This document shows positions 10,100 through 18,199 of a stretch of 64,000 bases of DNA, one piece after another (position 1 is the stretch's first letter; each line of letters begins with the position of its first letter). The DNA comes from Micromonospora sp. NBC_00421 (GTDB lineage Bacteria > Actinomycetota > Actinomycetes > Mycobacteriales > Micromonosporaceae): contig NZ_CP107929.1 of NCBI RefSeq assembly GCF_036017915.1, positions 6,127,001 through 6,191,000 on the forward strand, read 5' to 3'. The notes below the pieces were generated by a model, which saw only the letters and a program-made list of their open reading frames with translations, was not told where the DNA came from and made no database searches. The position numbers and the translations under genes are program-made.

Positions 10100-10143
10100 G
10101 TCGGGGCGGCCGGATTCGAACCGGCGACCTCTTCGTCCCGAAC
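10100..10143. repeat. Attachment site 1: partial tRNA-Pro 3' end
   Basis: 44 bp matching positions 33607-33650 of the tRNA-Pro(CGG) gene with two substitutions. It covers the CCA-proximal end, T arm, variable region and anticodon-stem side, but has no 5' half, so it is not a functional tRNA. This is the left boundary of element 1 and, by the usual AICE mechanism, the displaced original tRNA end. Confidence 0.85.
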
Positions 10144-10228
10144 TGGCGGCGGGCCGGGTGGATCGGGTGTCATCCGAGGTCATCCGGCCTGCTGGGGTCG
10201 CCTCGGGTCGGGTTCGGTGGGCTGGGTT

Positions 10229-10248
10229 GCTGTACTTCGCTGCTGTAC
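10229..10248 (+). repeat. Terminal direct repeat of element 1, left copy
   Basis: GCTGTACTTCGCTGCTGTAC, matched at 19425-19444 with one substitution. Each copy contains GCTGTAC twice, 13 bp apart. Its position just inside both ends of element 1 suggests arm-type integrase or excisionase binding sites. Confidence 0.55.
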
Positions 10249-10290
10249 TGCTGGCGTCGGATGAGCTGCCTGCACCGAGTCGGTGGATCC

Positions 10291-10509
10291 TCATCGCATC
10301 CAGCCGAGGAATCGGTAGTGCAGGGTGCCTGCGGGGATATGGGCCAGGTCCTGGGCGGCGTCGACGAACTGGGCGGCCAGGTAGAGGGCCAGCGACACCG
10401 GGGCGCGGTCGTACTCCGCTCGCAACTCCTGACGGCGGGTGTGACAGGGCCATTCGGTATTGCAGCCGCCGCAGGTCCAGTCCGGGGTGAGCGGAAGGTG
10501 TGTGGTCAT
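10291..10509 (-). CDS. Small Cys-containing protein of element 1
   Basis: 72 residues. The N-terminal WTCGGCNTEWPCHTRR has a C-x2-C-x5-C pattern that could bind zinc. The helical part ASVALYLAAQ-like (SLALYLAAQFVDAAQDL) ends in HYRFLGWMR. The start overlaps the stop of the upstream gene by 4 nt, so the two are translationally coupled. I do not recognise a function; such pairs sit at the left end of several actinomycete elements. Confidence 0.6.
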   Translation of the reverse strand: MTTHLPLTPDWTCGGCNTEWPCHTRRQELRAEYDRAPVSLALYLAAQFVDAAQDLAHIPAGTLHYRFLGWMR

Positions 10510-10739
10510 CGCGGTGTCTCCCGGGTGGCCGGTTGATCGGATGGTGGGGCCACGGCCTGGCTGTGTTCAGAGGGCCAGTGGTCTCGGCCGATCGGAATCC
10601 GGTGTGTGGCGTGGCAGGGCAGCTCGCTACCGCATCGGCAGACCATCCGCCATCGCTTCCAGGACCAGACCGGTCGGTGTCGTCTCGACAGGGTGAGCGC
10701 GACGGCTGTCAGGTACTCCTCGTACGAGACGCGAGGCAC
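10506..10739 (-). CDS. Small Cys-containing protein of element 1, upstream partner
   Basis: 77 residues. It begins MPRVSYEEYLTAVALTLSRRHRP and contains CRCGSELPCHATHRIPIGRDHW, a C-x-C-x5-C-x2-H cluster similar to the neighbouring gene. It is coupled to the 10291 gene through an ATGA overlap. The gene is divergent from the GntR regulator, which may control it. Function unknown. Confidence 0.6.
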   Translation of the reverse strand: MPRVSYEEYLTAVALTLSRRHRPVWSWKRWRMVCRCGSELPCHATHRIPIGRDHWPSEHSQAVAPPSDQPATRETPR

Positions 10740-10822
10740 TGGTTCTCCCCTCGGTTGTCCTGGTGGTCGGGTGCCGGGCCGGCCTCTGGGGTCAACGCCA
10801 CGGCTCTTGTCACCGTAACGAC

Positions 10823-10855
10823 GTAGGACTGTAGATACAATAAGATGTAGAACTG
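10823..10855 (+). promoter_or_regulatory. Divergent promoter/operator of element 1 regulator
   Basis: A direct repeat GTAGRACTG at 10823-10831 and 10847-10855 (24 bp apart) flanks a good -10 hexamer, TACAAT at 10836-10841. The stretch is AT-rich against its surroundings and lies between the divergent small genes and the GntR gene. It is a candidate operator and promoter; no clear -35 is seen. Confidence 0.4.
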
Positions 10856-10877
10856 TTGGACACGTAGCGTCACTTTC

Positions 10878-11288
10878 GTGATCGACCCGAGTGCGGATCG
10901 CGCCGTGTTCCGGCAGCTCGCAGACCTTCTGCGAGACCGGATCACCTCTGGTGCCCTCGCGCCTGGGGCTTCACTGCCCAGCGAGCTGCGGTTGGCTCAG
11001 GAGTACGGGCTGAGTCGCACGAGCGTCCGACAAGCGGTAGCACTGCTCCGGTCGGAAGGGCTCGTCATCGTGGAACCACCGCGTGGCACGTTCGTCCGCG
11101 CCATCGAGCCGACCGAAACGGTGACTCTCCTCAAGGGCGACACCGCTACCGCCCGGATGCCTACCCCCGCCGAGCGACGCGAACTGGAGATGGGTGAGGG
11201 CATCCCGGTCATCGTGATCTTCCGCGCCGACGGCTCCCGCGAGCTGTACGCCGCCGATCGCATCCGCGTGGTCGCTGACCTCCCTTAA
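10878..11288 (+). CDS. GntR-family transcriptional regulator
   Basis: 136 residues. The first about 75 residues are a GntR winged helix: FRQLADLLRDRITSGALAPG, LPSELRLAQEYGLSRTSVRQAV and LLRSEGLV, with the PPRGTFVR wing. The remaining about 60 residues are too short for a full UTRA or FCD ligand domain. It starts at GTG 10878. It probably represses element 1 genes from the divergent promoter upstream, by analogy with AICE regulators. Confidence 0.85.
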   Translation: MIDPSADRAVFRQLADLLRDRITSGALAPGASLPSELRLAQEYGLSRTSVRQAVALLRSEGLVIVEPPRGTFVRAIEPTETVTLLKGDTATARMPTPAERRELEMGEGIPVIVIFRADGSRELYAADRIRVVADLP

Positions 11289-11522
11289 CTTTGGGGAACC
11301 CCGCCGGGGGATGAGGTACCAAAGTGTCGGCCGCTGTCGACCGCCCTCGATCCGCGTCGGCGAGCAGGCGATGGCCGCCGTCGAGTGCCCCTTGGAACCG
11401 GCCTTGATTTGATGGTCGCGCTGCCTTCTCGCTGCCTCGGTCCCGCCTGATGCCTCGCTTACAAGCCTTGGGCGTTACTTGCCGAACAGACTGGTTGCGC
11501 TGACCCGATACCTTCAACGACC

Positions 11523-11972
11523 GTGACGATCGATGATCTAGGCAGCCTCGGCGATGCAGTCAGCGGCCTCATTGCTGTCGTTCTCGGCGTAATAGCTTTG
11601 CTCGGCAGTCGCTCAGCTTGGGCAGACTGGCGAGCTCGGCAACAGGCTGAGAAGGAGCACGCTGAGGAGCAGACGAAGGAGCTTCGCCTGAACCGTGAGC
11701 GGACCATGCGGGGCTGGATGCATGGCGGGACTCAGGTCTACGGTGTTCAGCTTGTCACGGAGCCAGCGGAGCTTTCTCAAGCTGTCGATGAGCTGAAGGA
11801 CGGCGGCCCATCTGACTACGTGCTTCTACGGGTCAGCGAGTCCGAGACGGGTAACGTCAACCGGGCTTACAGCTTGCGCCAGATGGTCGTGTCACAGGGC
11901 TACATCGCCCAAGCACCGTCGACCGCTGAGTACGAAGCACTCCAGCGTGGTCGAGAGCTGACGAGTGACTAG
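11523..11972 (+). CDS. Uncharacterised protein with N-terminal membrane segment
   Basis: 149 residues from GTG. One hydrophobic segment (GLIAVVLGVIALLGS, residues about 14-30) is followed by a charged helix rich in Glu, Lys and Arg (WRARQQAEKEHAEEQTKEL) that could be a coiled coil. A soluble domain ending DYVLLRVSESETG and AYSLRQMVV follows. Less GC-biased codons than the chromosomal genes point to separate ancestry. The 230 bp between it and the GntR gene hold no clear gene. Confidence 0.6.
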   Translation: MTIDDLGSLGDAVSGLIAVVLGVIALLGSRSAWADWRARQQAEKEHAEEQTKELRLNRERTMRGWMHGGTQVYGVQLVTEPAELSQAVDELKDGGPSDYVLLRVSESETGNVNRAYSLRQMVVSQGYIAQAPSTAEYEALQRGRELTSD

Positions 11973-11992
11973 CGGATGGACCTCTTCTCAGG

Positions 11993-12810
11993 ATGGAATC
12001 GGCCATGATCGCTGCGCGACTCTGGCAGCGAAGGATGGACATGCGGCCTGACCAGCTACTGTACGACCTTGTGAGTCCAGATGTTGTCAGCGCGATCGGC
12101 TCCATCAGCAGCTCGCTGATCGCGGTGATTGCTGCAATCATTGCATTCTTTGCTTGGCGGACTTCAGTCAACGCAGCAGAGTCGAACAAGGCTCTGACGG
12201 TGATTGAGAAAGCGCGATGGCACGCCGACAATCGCCCGGAGTTCCTCGTCGAAGCGGAGGGGCTGGTCGAAAACGCCGGCTTGCTGCTTGCAGCGTTACC
12301 TTTATCGACTCGAAGTCGCTCGCTTGGGTCGACGTCGTTGCCTCTATCCGACACCGCAAGTTTGGTAGTGACTCCGACTTAGAAGATCCGGGTCCTTACC
12401 AGTGGGATCCGATGTCCGAACAGTTCGAAAGCCCGCTCAAGACCAAGCAGTTTCGCTTGTACGCTGGCGCAGATGCCACCCTCTGGATGGAGGCCGCGAC
12501 CAGCGAGGAGTGGCATAGGTATACGCGCCCGATCCGCCTATGGCTTCACTGCACAGCCGAGAATGGCGACACCTGGCTGGTGCCCGCATCCTGTCGACTT
12601 ACGCCTGTGCAACTGGTGGAGGCATCATTACCCGAGAGCAAATTGAGGCCGAATCTGAGATCAAGTGGGGGCCTGGATGACGGTCGGGCCCAAGCTTATC
12701 GGCTCGTACGGCACGCCCACCAGTTCACTATTAGCCGTGGCTGGCATCAATCGGCAGCGCGTCTACCAGCTCACCTACACAAGCAGGCTGACTCTGCGTC
12801 ATACGACTAG
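11993..12810 (+). pseudogene. Frameshifted membrane protein gene
   Basis: The first frame (from 11993) encodes a membrane segment, SSSLIAVIAAIIAFFAWRTS, then RWHADNRPEFLVEAEGLVENAG, and becomes non-protein-like near 12290 before stopping at 12382. From about 12285 a different frame continues with VTFIDSKSLAWVDVVASIRHR and LYAGADATLWMEA up to 12810. The two halves read as one TM plus C-terminal beta-domain protein, so a single-base indel near 12275-12300 is likely. The last about 50 codons of the second frame also look irregular. Confidence 0.5.
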
Positions 12811-12839
12811 CTCGTTTCGCTCGCGCTGATCGTCACTCA

Positions 12840-13247
12840 TTACCGGTGCCGCTGCCGGGACTCCGCTGTAACGTACAGCCGCCACGCAACCTCGTTGATC
12901 GACCGAAGCCATCGCCGGCCCACTGCGCCAGGCTGGGACGGCGCCAACTCGGCCCCGGCGGCCTCGTCCATCATCACGCAAAGCTTCTCGTGCTCCTCAA
13001 CGTCGAAGAACATGAGACAATAGGCCGCGAGCCGTAGCACGTCAGACCAGCCGTTCCGCTCCCGAAGCATGCGCGGCCAGATGTCGAGCTTCTCCATAAT
13101 GTAGGACTCGTCCGACCACGCTCTCGGGTGAGCACGTGCATAGTCTGCCCAGAACTCGCTCCGGCCGAGGTGACGAGCAGGCGGAGCCATTGCAAGCAGA
13201 TCGAGCAGTAGTCGAACGTCCGGATGGTCAAGCGGGGCACTGTCCAT
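12840..13247 (-). CDS. Uncharacterised helical protein
   Basis: 135 residues. Soluble and helical, with several Trp residues (EFWADYARAHPRAWSD, DIWPRMLRERNGWSDVL) and AAYCLMFFDVEEHEKL. No known motif, signal peptide or membrane segment. Coding is supported by coherent composition over the whole length. It faces the frameshifted gene. The 300 bp upstream (13248-13547) show no gene. Confidence 0.55.
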   Translation of the reverse strand: MDSAPLDHPDVRLLLDLLAMAPPARHLGRSEFWADYARAHPRAWSDESYIMEKLDIWPRMLRERNGWSDVLRLAAYCLMFFDVEEHEKLCVMMDEAAGAELAPSQPGAVGRRWLRSINEVAWRLYVTAESRQRHR

Positions 13248-13547
13248 CAGGCCAACCTAGCGGGGGGTCAACTCGTCAGGGACCAAGCCGAGCCTGTCGT
13301 AAGTCCGACAGGGCGGTGCATGAAGATCCCTCGCTTGTAAGTTCTGGGCGCTTCGTTCAGCGGAGTCCCTCCACGTCTGCGACCTCGGGCAGTTGTCGTC
13401 CACGTGCCGCCGCCGGCGGCTGTCCCGGTCCTGGCTCGCTGCTGTCGCCAGCTCCGAGCGCGCGGTTTAGGAACGGTCTAGCGGCAACCGGCGGGTCGTT
13501 ATCTCTCGCCAGGCACAAGGCTTGCAGGCCAGGCCTACAGTCACACC

Positions 13548-14096
13548 GTGACCACACCACGCACGCGCGGGTTGCTTTCGGCGCGCACTGTCGCCTGGAT
13601 CGAACTCGTGGCACTGATCGTTGCTATCGGTGCGCTTGCAAGAGACGTCTTCGACTTGAAGATTCCCGGCACTGCGAGCGAGGATCGACAGAAGATTCAA
13701 ATCGACGTTCCCGAGTCAGGAACGCTGTCAAGGTGTGCCACGCTGCAGGGCTCCGCTCCCCGCATCAAGGGCAAGACGCTGTGGATGGCCCACATCTCTT
13801 CAGATGGAAGATACAGCTTCGCGAAAGCCACCTACGACGACAACAGCCGATGGCGCGCGACGGACACGTTCGGCGGCGAAAGCGACGTGAACCAGCGCTT
13901 CCGTGTTGTCGTCTTCCTAGTTGACCAAGAAACCTCATCCTTTCTGACCGGAATCCGGGTTGAGAGAGCAGCAGACGGCAAGCCCAGCGACTACTGGGCA
14001 CAAGCACTCCCGCCTGGAGCAACTCACGAATCATCTCTCATGGTCACTCGGGACGGTAAGCGTGGCCAGCCCTACTGCGGGCAGCCAGAAGCGTAG
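13548..14096 (+). CDS. Uncharacterised membrane-anchored protein
   Basis: 182 residues from GTG 13548. A single membrane segment near the N-terminus (VAWIELVALIVAIGALA) with a positively charged start suggests an N-in anchor. The following about 150 residues contain strand-like segments (KTLWMAHISSDGRYSF, FRVVVFLVDQE) and one pair of cysteines. No recognised family. The layout, a short anchor plus a soluble beta-rich domain, resembles the broken gene at 11993 and the gene at 19803. Confidence 0.6.
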   Translation: MTTPRTRGLLSARTVAWIELVALIVAIGALARDVFDLKIPGTASEDRQKIQIDVPESGTLSRCATLQGSAPRIKGKTLWMAHISSDGRYSFAKATYDDNSRWRATDTFGGESDVNQRFRVVVFLVDQETSSFLTGIRVERAADGKPSDYWAQALPPGATHESSLMVTRDGKRGQPYCGQPEA

Positions 14097-14336
14097 CAGC
14101 GGGCCGCGAGCGTCGACAGCCTGAAGATGTCCACTGTCAGCTTGGGAAGTGTCTTGATCGCTAAGCAGGCCATCGTGAACCTGCTGGTGATAGGGCTCGT
14201 CGTCGAGCAAGCGAGTAAGAGTCCGGGCAGGGAACTCCCCGTTGCTGACCCCTGTTGACCCGACTGTCGGGCATGCAACGGGCACGCCCCAGCCCTGGGA
14301 GAATCTACACGCCCCTCCCCATGCAAGGAGCCATGA

Positions 14337-14534
14337 ATGGGCCGTATGGCCGATGGAACCCCGATCCCCGTACGGTGCGAGGGGACCGTGCTGCTGCATG
14401 AGGACGATACGGGCACGTGCGAGGAGCCGGGCTGTCCCGGGGCCGGGCTGCGTCACCGCGCCCTGATCGACGTATGCCGCCTCGATGACTGCATCCGTTG
14501 CCCTTCGGGACCGGCCTGGAGTGACCACCTCTGA
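14337..14534 (+). CDS. Small Cys-rich protein
   Basis: 65 residues with seven cysteines, including CEEPGCPG, VCRLDDCIRC, possibly a zinc-binding knuckle. An AAGGAG ribosome site lies 8 nt upstream. The composition looks coding, but it is short and no homolog is recognised; it could be chance. The 240 bp before it are non-coding. Confidence 0.4.
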   Translation: MGRMADGTPIPVRCEGTVLLHEDDTGTCEEPGCPGAGLRHRALIDVCRLDDCIRCPSGPAWSDHL

Positions 14535-14679
14535 TACTCGCCATCTCTCCAGGGCAAGTCAGTCGACGCCTTCGGTGTGAAGGAATGATCAGCCATCGAT
14601 GAGCTGCGCGAGCGTCAGGGCTGACCTGTACGAACGACCCATCAGCGTCCATGGGCGTCCGACACCCTCCGCACCTGTT

Positions 14680-14700
14680 ATCACCCAGTTAGTCAACCAG
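14680..14700 (+). repeat. Degenerate copy of element 2 terminal repeat inside element 1
   Basis: 21 bp matching the repeat at 19635 in 16 positions (ATCACCCAGTTAGTCAACCA). It lies in the non-coding gap just beyond the 3' end of the DUF4145 gene. It may mark an old element end or be a chance match. Confidence 0.3.
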
Positions 14701-14724
14701 CCCAAGGGTCCACTCTCAGCGCCC

Positions 14725-15339
14725 CTAAGGACCGGTCACATGGGATTGCGCCCGATGTTCCATCTCGTAAACAAGCCTTAGCAGCTGCGTGGTGAATGCG
14801 AGCGTATTCAATGCTCTTTCTTTGCTGGCTGCCTCTAGGCGATGAGTAGACAGGTTGCCATGCGTCCTTATGAGATCAAGCCAAGGACGCATTGGGGGAG
14901 TAATATAGCCAGTCGTTGTCAAATGGTCTAAATACTCGACGAATGTCTTGCCTTCCTGCGCGCCCTTGTCAACGGCGATATGCATGAGAATCTTTCGGCA
15001 CATGAGTTCACATGACGTAAAGGCTCCCGAGCCGGCCGTCTCTCGCGCCTCCAGGTAGGCAGCCCCAACCTCAGTCGGAAGACCTTCAACAGCCTCGCCC
15101 GCAAGAGTAGCGGGCGACATGATGTCCCCGTTGTGAACCACACCCTTGTGGCAGCCAAGGCAGCGGGACCAAGCTACGAGGTTGGATTGCTCCAAAGTGT
15201 ACGCAATTACTGCGGCGTTTGTCTGACTTCCGCAATGAGGGCACCGGTAAACGACTACCGCGTTCTCGTGAGAGACATGCTCAATTCTGACATCGCGCGC
15301 CGAGCCCGAAAAGTGCGCAATTCCATTGTGTCCTACCAC
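14725..15339 (-). CDS. DUF4145-like protein with N-terminal zinc ribbon
   Basis: 204 residues. The N-terminal half has two CxxC pairs, YRCPHCGSQ and SRCLGCHKG, forming a probable zinc ribbon. The C-terminal half is helical, with SCELMCRKILMHIAVDKGA, FVEYLDHLTTTGYITPPM and IRTHGNLSTH, which is the DUF4145 pattern. That domain also occurs in restriction and other defence proteins, but its activity is unknown. The GTG start has AGGTAGGG upstream. AT content is higher than in the chromosome. It is the only cargo gene of element 1 with a nameable domain. Confidence 0.7.
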   Translation of the reverse strand: MVGHNGIAHFSGSARDVRIEHVSHENAVVVYRCPHCGSQTNAAVIAYTLEQSNLVAWSRCLGCHKGVVHNGDIMSPATLAGEAVEGLPTEVGAAYLEARETAGSGAFTSCELMCRKILMHIAVDKGAQEGKTFVEYLDHLTTTGYITPPMRPWLDLIRTHGNLSTHRLEAASKERALNTLAFTTQLLRLVYEMEHRAQSHVTGP

Positions 15340-15458
15340 AGGTGTACCCTACCTGAGTGCTCCGGGAGCACCAACCATCATCTCCGCTCATGGTCAATGC
15401 CATCCCGTCTGCCGTCGACCCGCACTTCTGTGGAGCGGGCCGCCGCCCGGCCCGCCAC

Positions 15459-15475
15459 GTCAAGACGACCTTGAC
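15459..15475. repeat. Inverted repeat GTCAAG-N5-CTTGAC, copy 1
   Basis: GTCAAGACGACCTTGAC, a 6-bp stem (7 bp with the flanking C/G) and a 5-nt loop. The same 17-mer with one loop change occurs at 17656-17672 inside rep. Candidate Rep binding or nick-site hairpin. Confidence 0.45.
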
Positions 15476-15963
15476 GCCCGTACGGACGCTGGCGGGTCGG
15501 GCGGTGGTCTGCTCGGCTCGCCCGGGTCGACGGCGGGCGGGATGGCTCCCCACCGCCACCACCCACGGACCGCAAGCCGCCGACGGACCCCCGGCCATCC
15601 TGGAGCCGGAGCGCCCCCGCCGGAGGCGCAGTAACCGCAACCCCGCCACTCGTCCGCCAGCCGCCGACGGACCCGGCGTGCGCTCCCCTACGCCGCGCGG
15701 ACTGCTGGCCGCGCGGGCCCGGCCGGCTGCCGGCCCACCACACCACCGGGAAACGACCTGTCGTCATCCGGCGGCTCACCGGGCTACCCGCCCTCCGCGC
15801 CAGCCGCCGGGCGTGTTGCGTGACCGGAGTCGGAGCGACAGCGGAGCGACGGGCGCGCGCCCAGGCGGCGGCGCGTGCGGCCCGTTCAGGGCCGCCTTGA
15901 TAGACGTACAGAAAGTCCTCCCACACCGGTCGGCAGTCGGCCGCTCTGCGGGTTCACGGCGGG

Positions 15964-15991
15964 TTGACGTGTCCGTACCCGGTGCTACTCT
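15964..15991 (+). promoter_or_regulatory. Candidate rep promoter
   Basis: TTGACG (15964-15969), a 16-bp spacer and TACTCT (15986-15991), close to the actinobacterial housekeeping consensus, pointing to rep about 450 bp downstream. Confidence 0.4.
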
Positions 15992-16445
15992 GGCCCTCGT
16001 CGAGCACGTCAGCGCGGCCTTTCCGCCGGATCGCTGCACTCGACTTCGGAGTTGCCCAGCGGCCTTCCTGCCGCTAACGCGGGTCACGTCCCGCAGGCTC
16101 TCGATCGCACCGGCCACTGCGCCGACCCGGAATCCACTGAGCGGCCCAGCACGGCCTTCCCGCCGTCCACGATGGCCCTCGGATTCACGCACCTCGACGG
16201 ATGGGGATCGCCTGCGGCAACCACCGGAAGCCGACGACCAGGCACCCCACCCGTCCCGGCATCACCCAAGATCCATAGAACCCAGCTCCACGGCGGTCCA
16301 AGGTCGATGGCCTGCACCCGCCCTCCGGCGTGAGCCGCCCTCTCCGGCGGTGCCAGGAGACACCACGAACACCACCAACGGACACCGCTCCGGCGTCCGG
16401 TGGCAGTTCGTCGCCCGTCCCCTGCCACCCCTTGAGGAGAAAGCC

Positions 16446-18005
16446 GTGTCCACCCTCACCGCCGGCCGTGACGCCCAGGCCCTGCACCGCGCCGCCGCCC
16501 CGGACTACTTCGGCTGGCTGGAGCACACCCGCGCTGCCGGAGGCTGCACCCGCCCGATCCGCCTGACCGGCACCCTCACCACCGTCGAACCCGGCACCGG
16601 ACGCGTCCTAGCCGCGCAGCACACCGACGAGCTGCCCGACCGGACGATCTACAAGGCGTGCGGCAACCGCCGTGCCGCCCAGTGCCCGGACTGCGCCTGG
16701 GTCTACGCCGGTGACGCCTTCCAGGTCGTCCGCTGCGGCCTGACCGGCGGCAAGTCCATCCCCGCCACAGTCAACGCGCACCCGGTCGTCTTCGCCACCT
16801 TCACCGCCCCATCCTTCGGCCCGGTGCACCACCGGCACATCCCCCGGCACACCTGCACCCACCGGCGGCGCTGCGACTGCCGTCCCGCACCCTGCCGCGC
16901 CCGGAGCACCGCCGGCACCTGCCCACACGGGCGGCCCGCGGCCTGCTTCACCCGCCACGACGCCGACGACCCGCAGCTCGGTCGACCGCTCTGCCTGGAC
17001 TGCTGCGACCACGACCACCAGGTCATCTGGAACTACTCCTCGGGCGAGCTGTGGCGACGCACGAAACAGGCCATCGAACGCCACCTCACCGCCGTGTGCC
17101 GCCGACGCGGCATCCCCCACGTCCAGGTCTCCACCGACTCCGGCCGAATCCGGCGGGTGCCTCCGGTGCGGGTGTCCCACGGCAAGGTCGCCGAGATGCA
17201 ACGCCGGGGCGCGGTGCACTTCCACGTCCTGCTGCGCCTCGACGGCATCGACCCCGACGACCGGCACGCCCTGGTACCGCCGCCGGCCGGCATCACCGTC
17301 GACGACCTCGACGCCGCCGTCCACGCCGCCACCCGACAGATCACCGTCACCACCCCGCCCCATCCCGACCGCCCGCAGGGCTGGCAGGTCGCCTGGGGTG
17401 AGCAGATCGACGTACGCCGCATCGGCGTCAGCGACGGCGACGTGACCGACGGGAAGGTGGCCGCCTACCTCGCCAAGTACGCCACGAAGTCCACCGAGGT
17501 CACCGGCCACTGCTCCACCCGGCTCACCCCGGACACCGTCGACGCCTACGCCGACCCGGAAGGCGACCACCTCGCCCGCCTCATCGACGCCTGCTGGCGA
17601 CTCGGCCGCCCCACCCGGCACCACGTCACCCGGACAGCCGGGAAGACAGAAGACCGTCAAGGCGACCTTGACACCACATCGAACGAGTACGCCGGGCTGC
17701 GCCGATGGGCGCACATGCTCGGCTACGGCGGCCACTTCCTCACCAAGGCCCGCCGCTACTCGGTCACCTTCGGCCTGCTCCGCGACACCCGCGCCGCCTA
17801 CCGCCGCACCGAGCACACCGGCACCGCTAACAGCGACGACACCGCCGGCACGGTCACCGTGGGCACGCTGGCCTTCGTCGGCTCCGGCTGGCTGACCGAC
17901 GGCGACGCCCTGCTCGCCAACACCGCCGCCGCCCAACGCCGCGAACGCCAGCGCATCGGCCGGGAAGAACTCGCCCACGAGGCGTGGTCGGGGGTGGCGG
18001 CATGA
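16446..18005 (+). CDS. rep: Replication initiator (rolling-circle, HUH, RepSA-like)
   Basis: 519 residues. Predicted to nick the excised circular element and start rolling-circle replication. An N-terminal zinc-finger-like region (RAAQCPDCAWVYAG) and a further Cys/His cluster (residues about 135-200) precede the endonuclease core. GAVHFHVLLRL (about residue 257) is the H-u-H metal motif, and KVAAYLAKYATK (about 343) carries the nucleophilic tyrosine region. The GTG at 16446 has a strong TTGAGGAGAAA ribosome site; longer upstream frames are not coding. It overlaps xis by ATGA, so rep-xis-int form one operon as in pSAM2. Confidence 0.88.
   Translation: MSTLTAGRDAQALHRAAAPDYFGWLEHTRAAGGCTRPIRLTGTLTTVEPGTGRVLAAQHTDELPDRTIYKACGNRRAAQCPDCAWVYAGDAFQVVRCGLTGGKSIPATVNAHPVVFATFTAPSFGPVHHRHIPRHTCTHRRRCDCRPAPCRARSTAGTCPHGRPAACFTRHDADDPQLGRPLCLDCCDHDHQVIWNYSSGELWRRTKQAIERHLTAVCRRRGIPHVQVSTDSGRIRRVPPVRVSHGKVAEMQRRGAVHFHVLLRLDGIDPDDRHALVPPPAGITVDDLDAAVHAATRQITVTTPPHPDRPQGWQVAWGEQIDVRRIGVSDGDVTDGKVAAYLAKYATKSTEVTGHCSTRLTPDTVDAYADPEGDHLARLIDACWRLGRPTRHHVTRTAGKTEDRQGDLDTTSNEYAGLRRWAHMLGYGGHFLTKARRYSVTFGLLRDTRAAYRRTEHTGTANSDDTAGTVTVGTLAFVGSGWLTDGDALLANTAAAQRRERQRIGREELAHEAWSGVAA
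17656..17672. repeat. Inverted repeat GTCAAG-N5-CTTGAC, copy 2
   Basis: GTCAAGGCGACCTTGAC inside rep, matching the upstream copy at 15459-15475 in 16 of 17 positions. It falls just after the catalytic-tyrosine domain is encoded, where coding constraint is low. Confidence 0.45.
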
Positions 18006-18199
18006 CCCGGCACCTCACCCCACGCTGGTACTCGCCTGCCGAGGTCGCCGTCCTGCTCGGCTTCGGTCTGTCCAAGGTCAAGATGAAGATCGCCACCGGC
18101 GAGCTGCGCTCCATCAAGGACGGCAAGTACCGCCGCGTCCTGCCCGAGTGGGTCGACGAGTACGTCCGCGAGCAGGTCCAGCGGCAGGAGGCCGCCTGA
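18002..18199 (+). CDS. xis: Excisionase (helix-turn-helix)
   Basis: 65 residues. A MerR-like winged helix: WYSPAEVAVLLGFGLSKVKMKIATGELRSI, then a basic strand DGKYRRVLPEWVDEYV. It bends DNA at the attachment site to direct the integrase towards excision. It overlaps rep by 4 nt (ATGA) and int by 1 nt (TGATG). The order rep-xis-int is typical of AICEs. Confidence 0.9.
   Translation: MTRHLTPRWYSPAEVAVLLGFGLSKVKMKIATGELRSIKDGKYRRVLPEWVDEYVREQVQRQEAA

Larger units (their letters stand above)
15340..16445. other. Long non-coding region upstream of rep; candidate origin
   Basis: About 1.1 kb without a credible gene. The open frames through it are Arg/Pro-rich translations of GC-rich DNA. It holds an inverted repeat at 15459-15475 that recurs inside rep, a promoter-like pair at 15964-15991, and three similar GGCCTT-y-CCGCC blocks at 16010-16027, 16057-16073 and 16147-16165. 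The rep leader would be about 450 nt. These features fit a replication control region. Confidence 0.5.

Noticed and set aside
10100..10143. Extra tRNA gene at the left end of element 1 (and at 19494)
   Set aside because: Only the 3' half of tRNA-Pro is present; there is no D arm or 5' acceptor strand. These are attachment-site repeats.
15357..16445. In-frame upstream extension of rep giving an 882-residue protein
   Set aside because: The extra 363 residues are Arg/Pro/Ala composition only. A strong ribosome site and the RepSA-like start lie at 16446, and the region carries promoter-like and repeat sequences.
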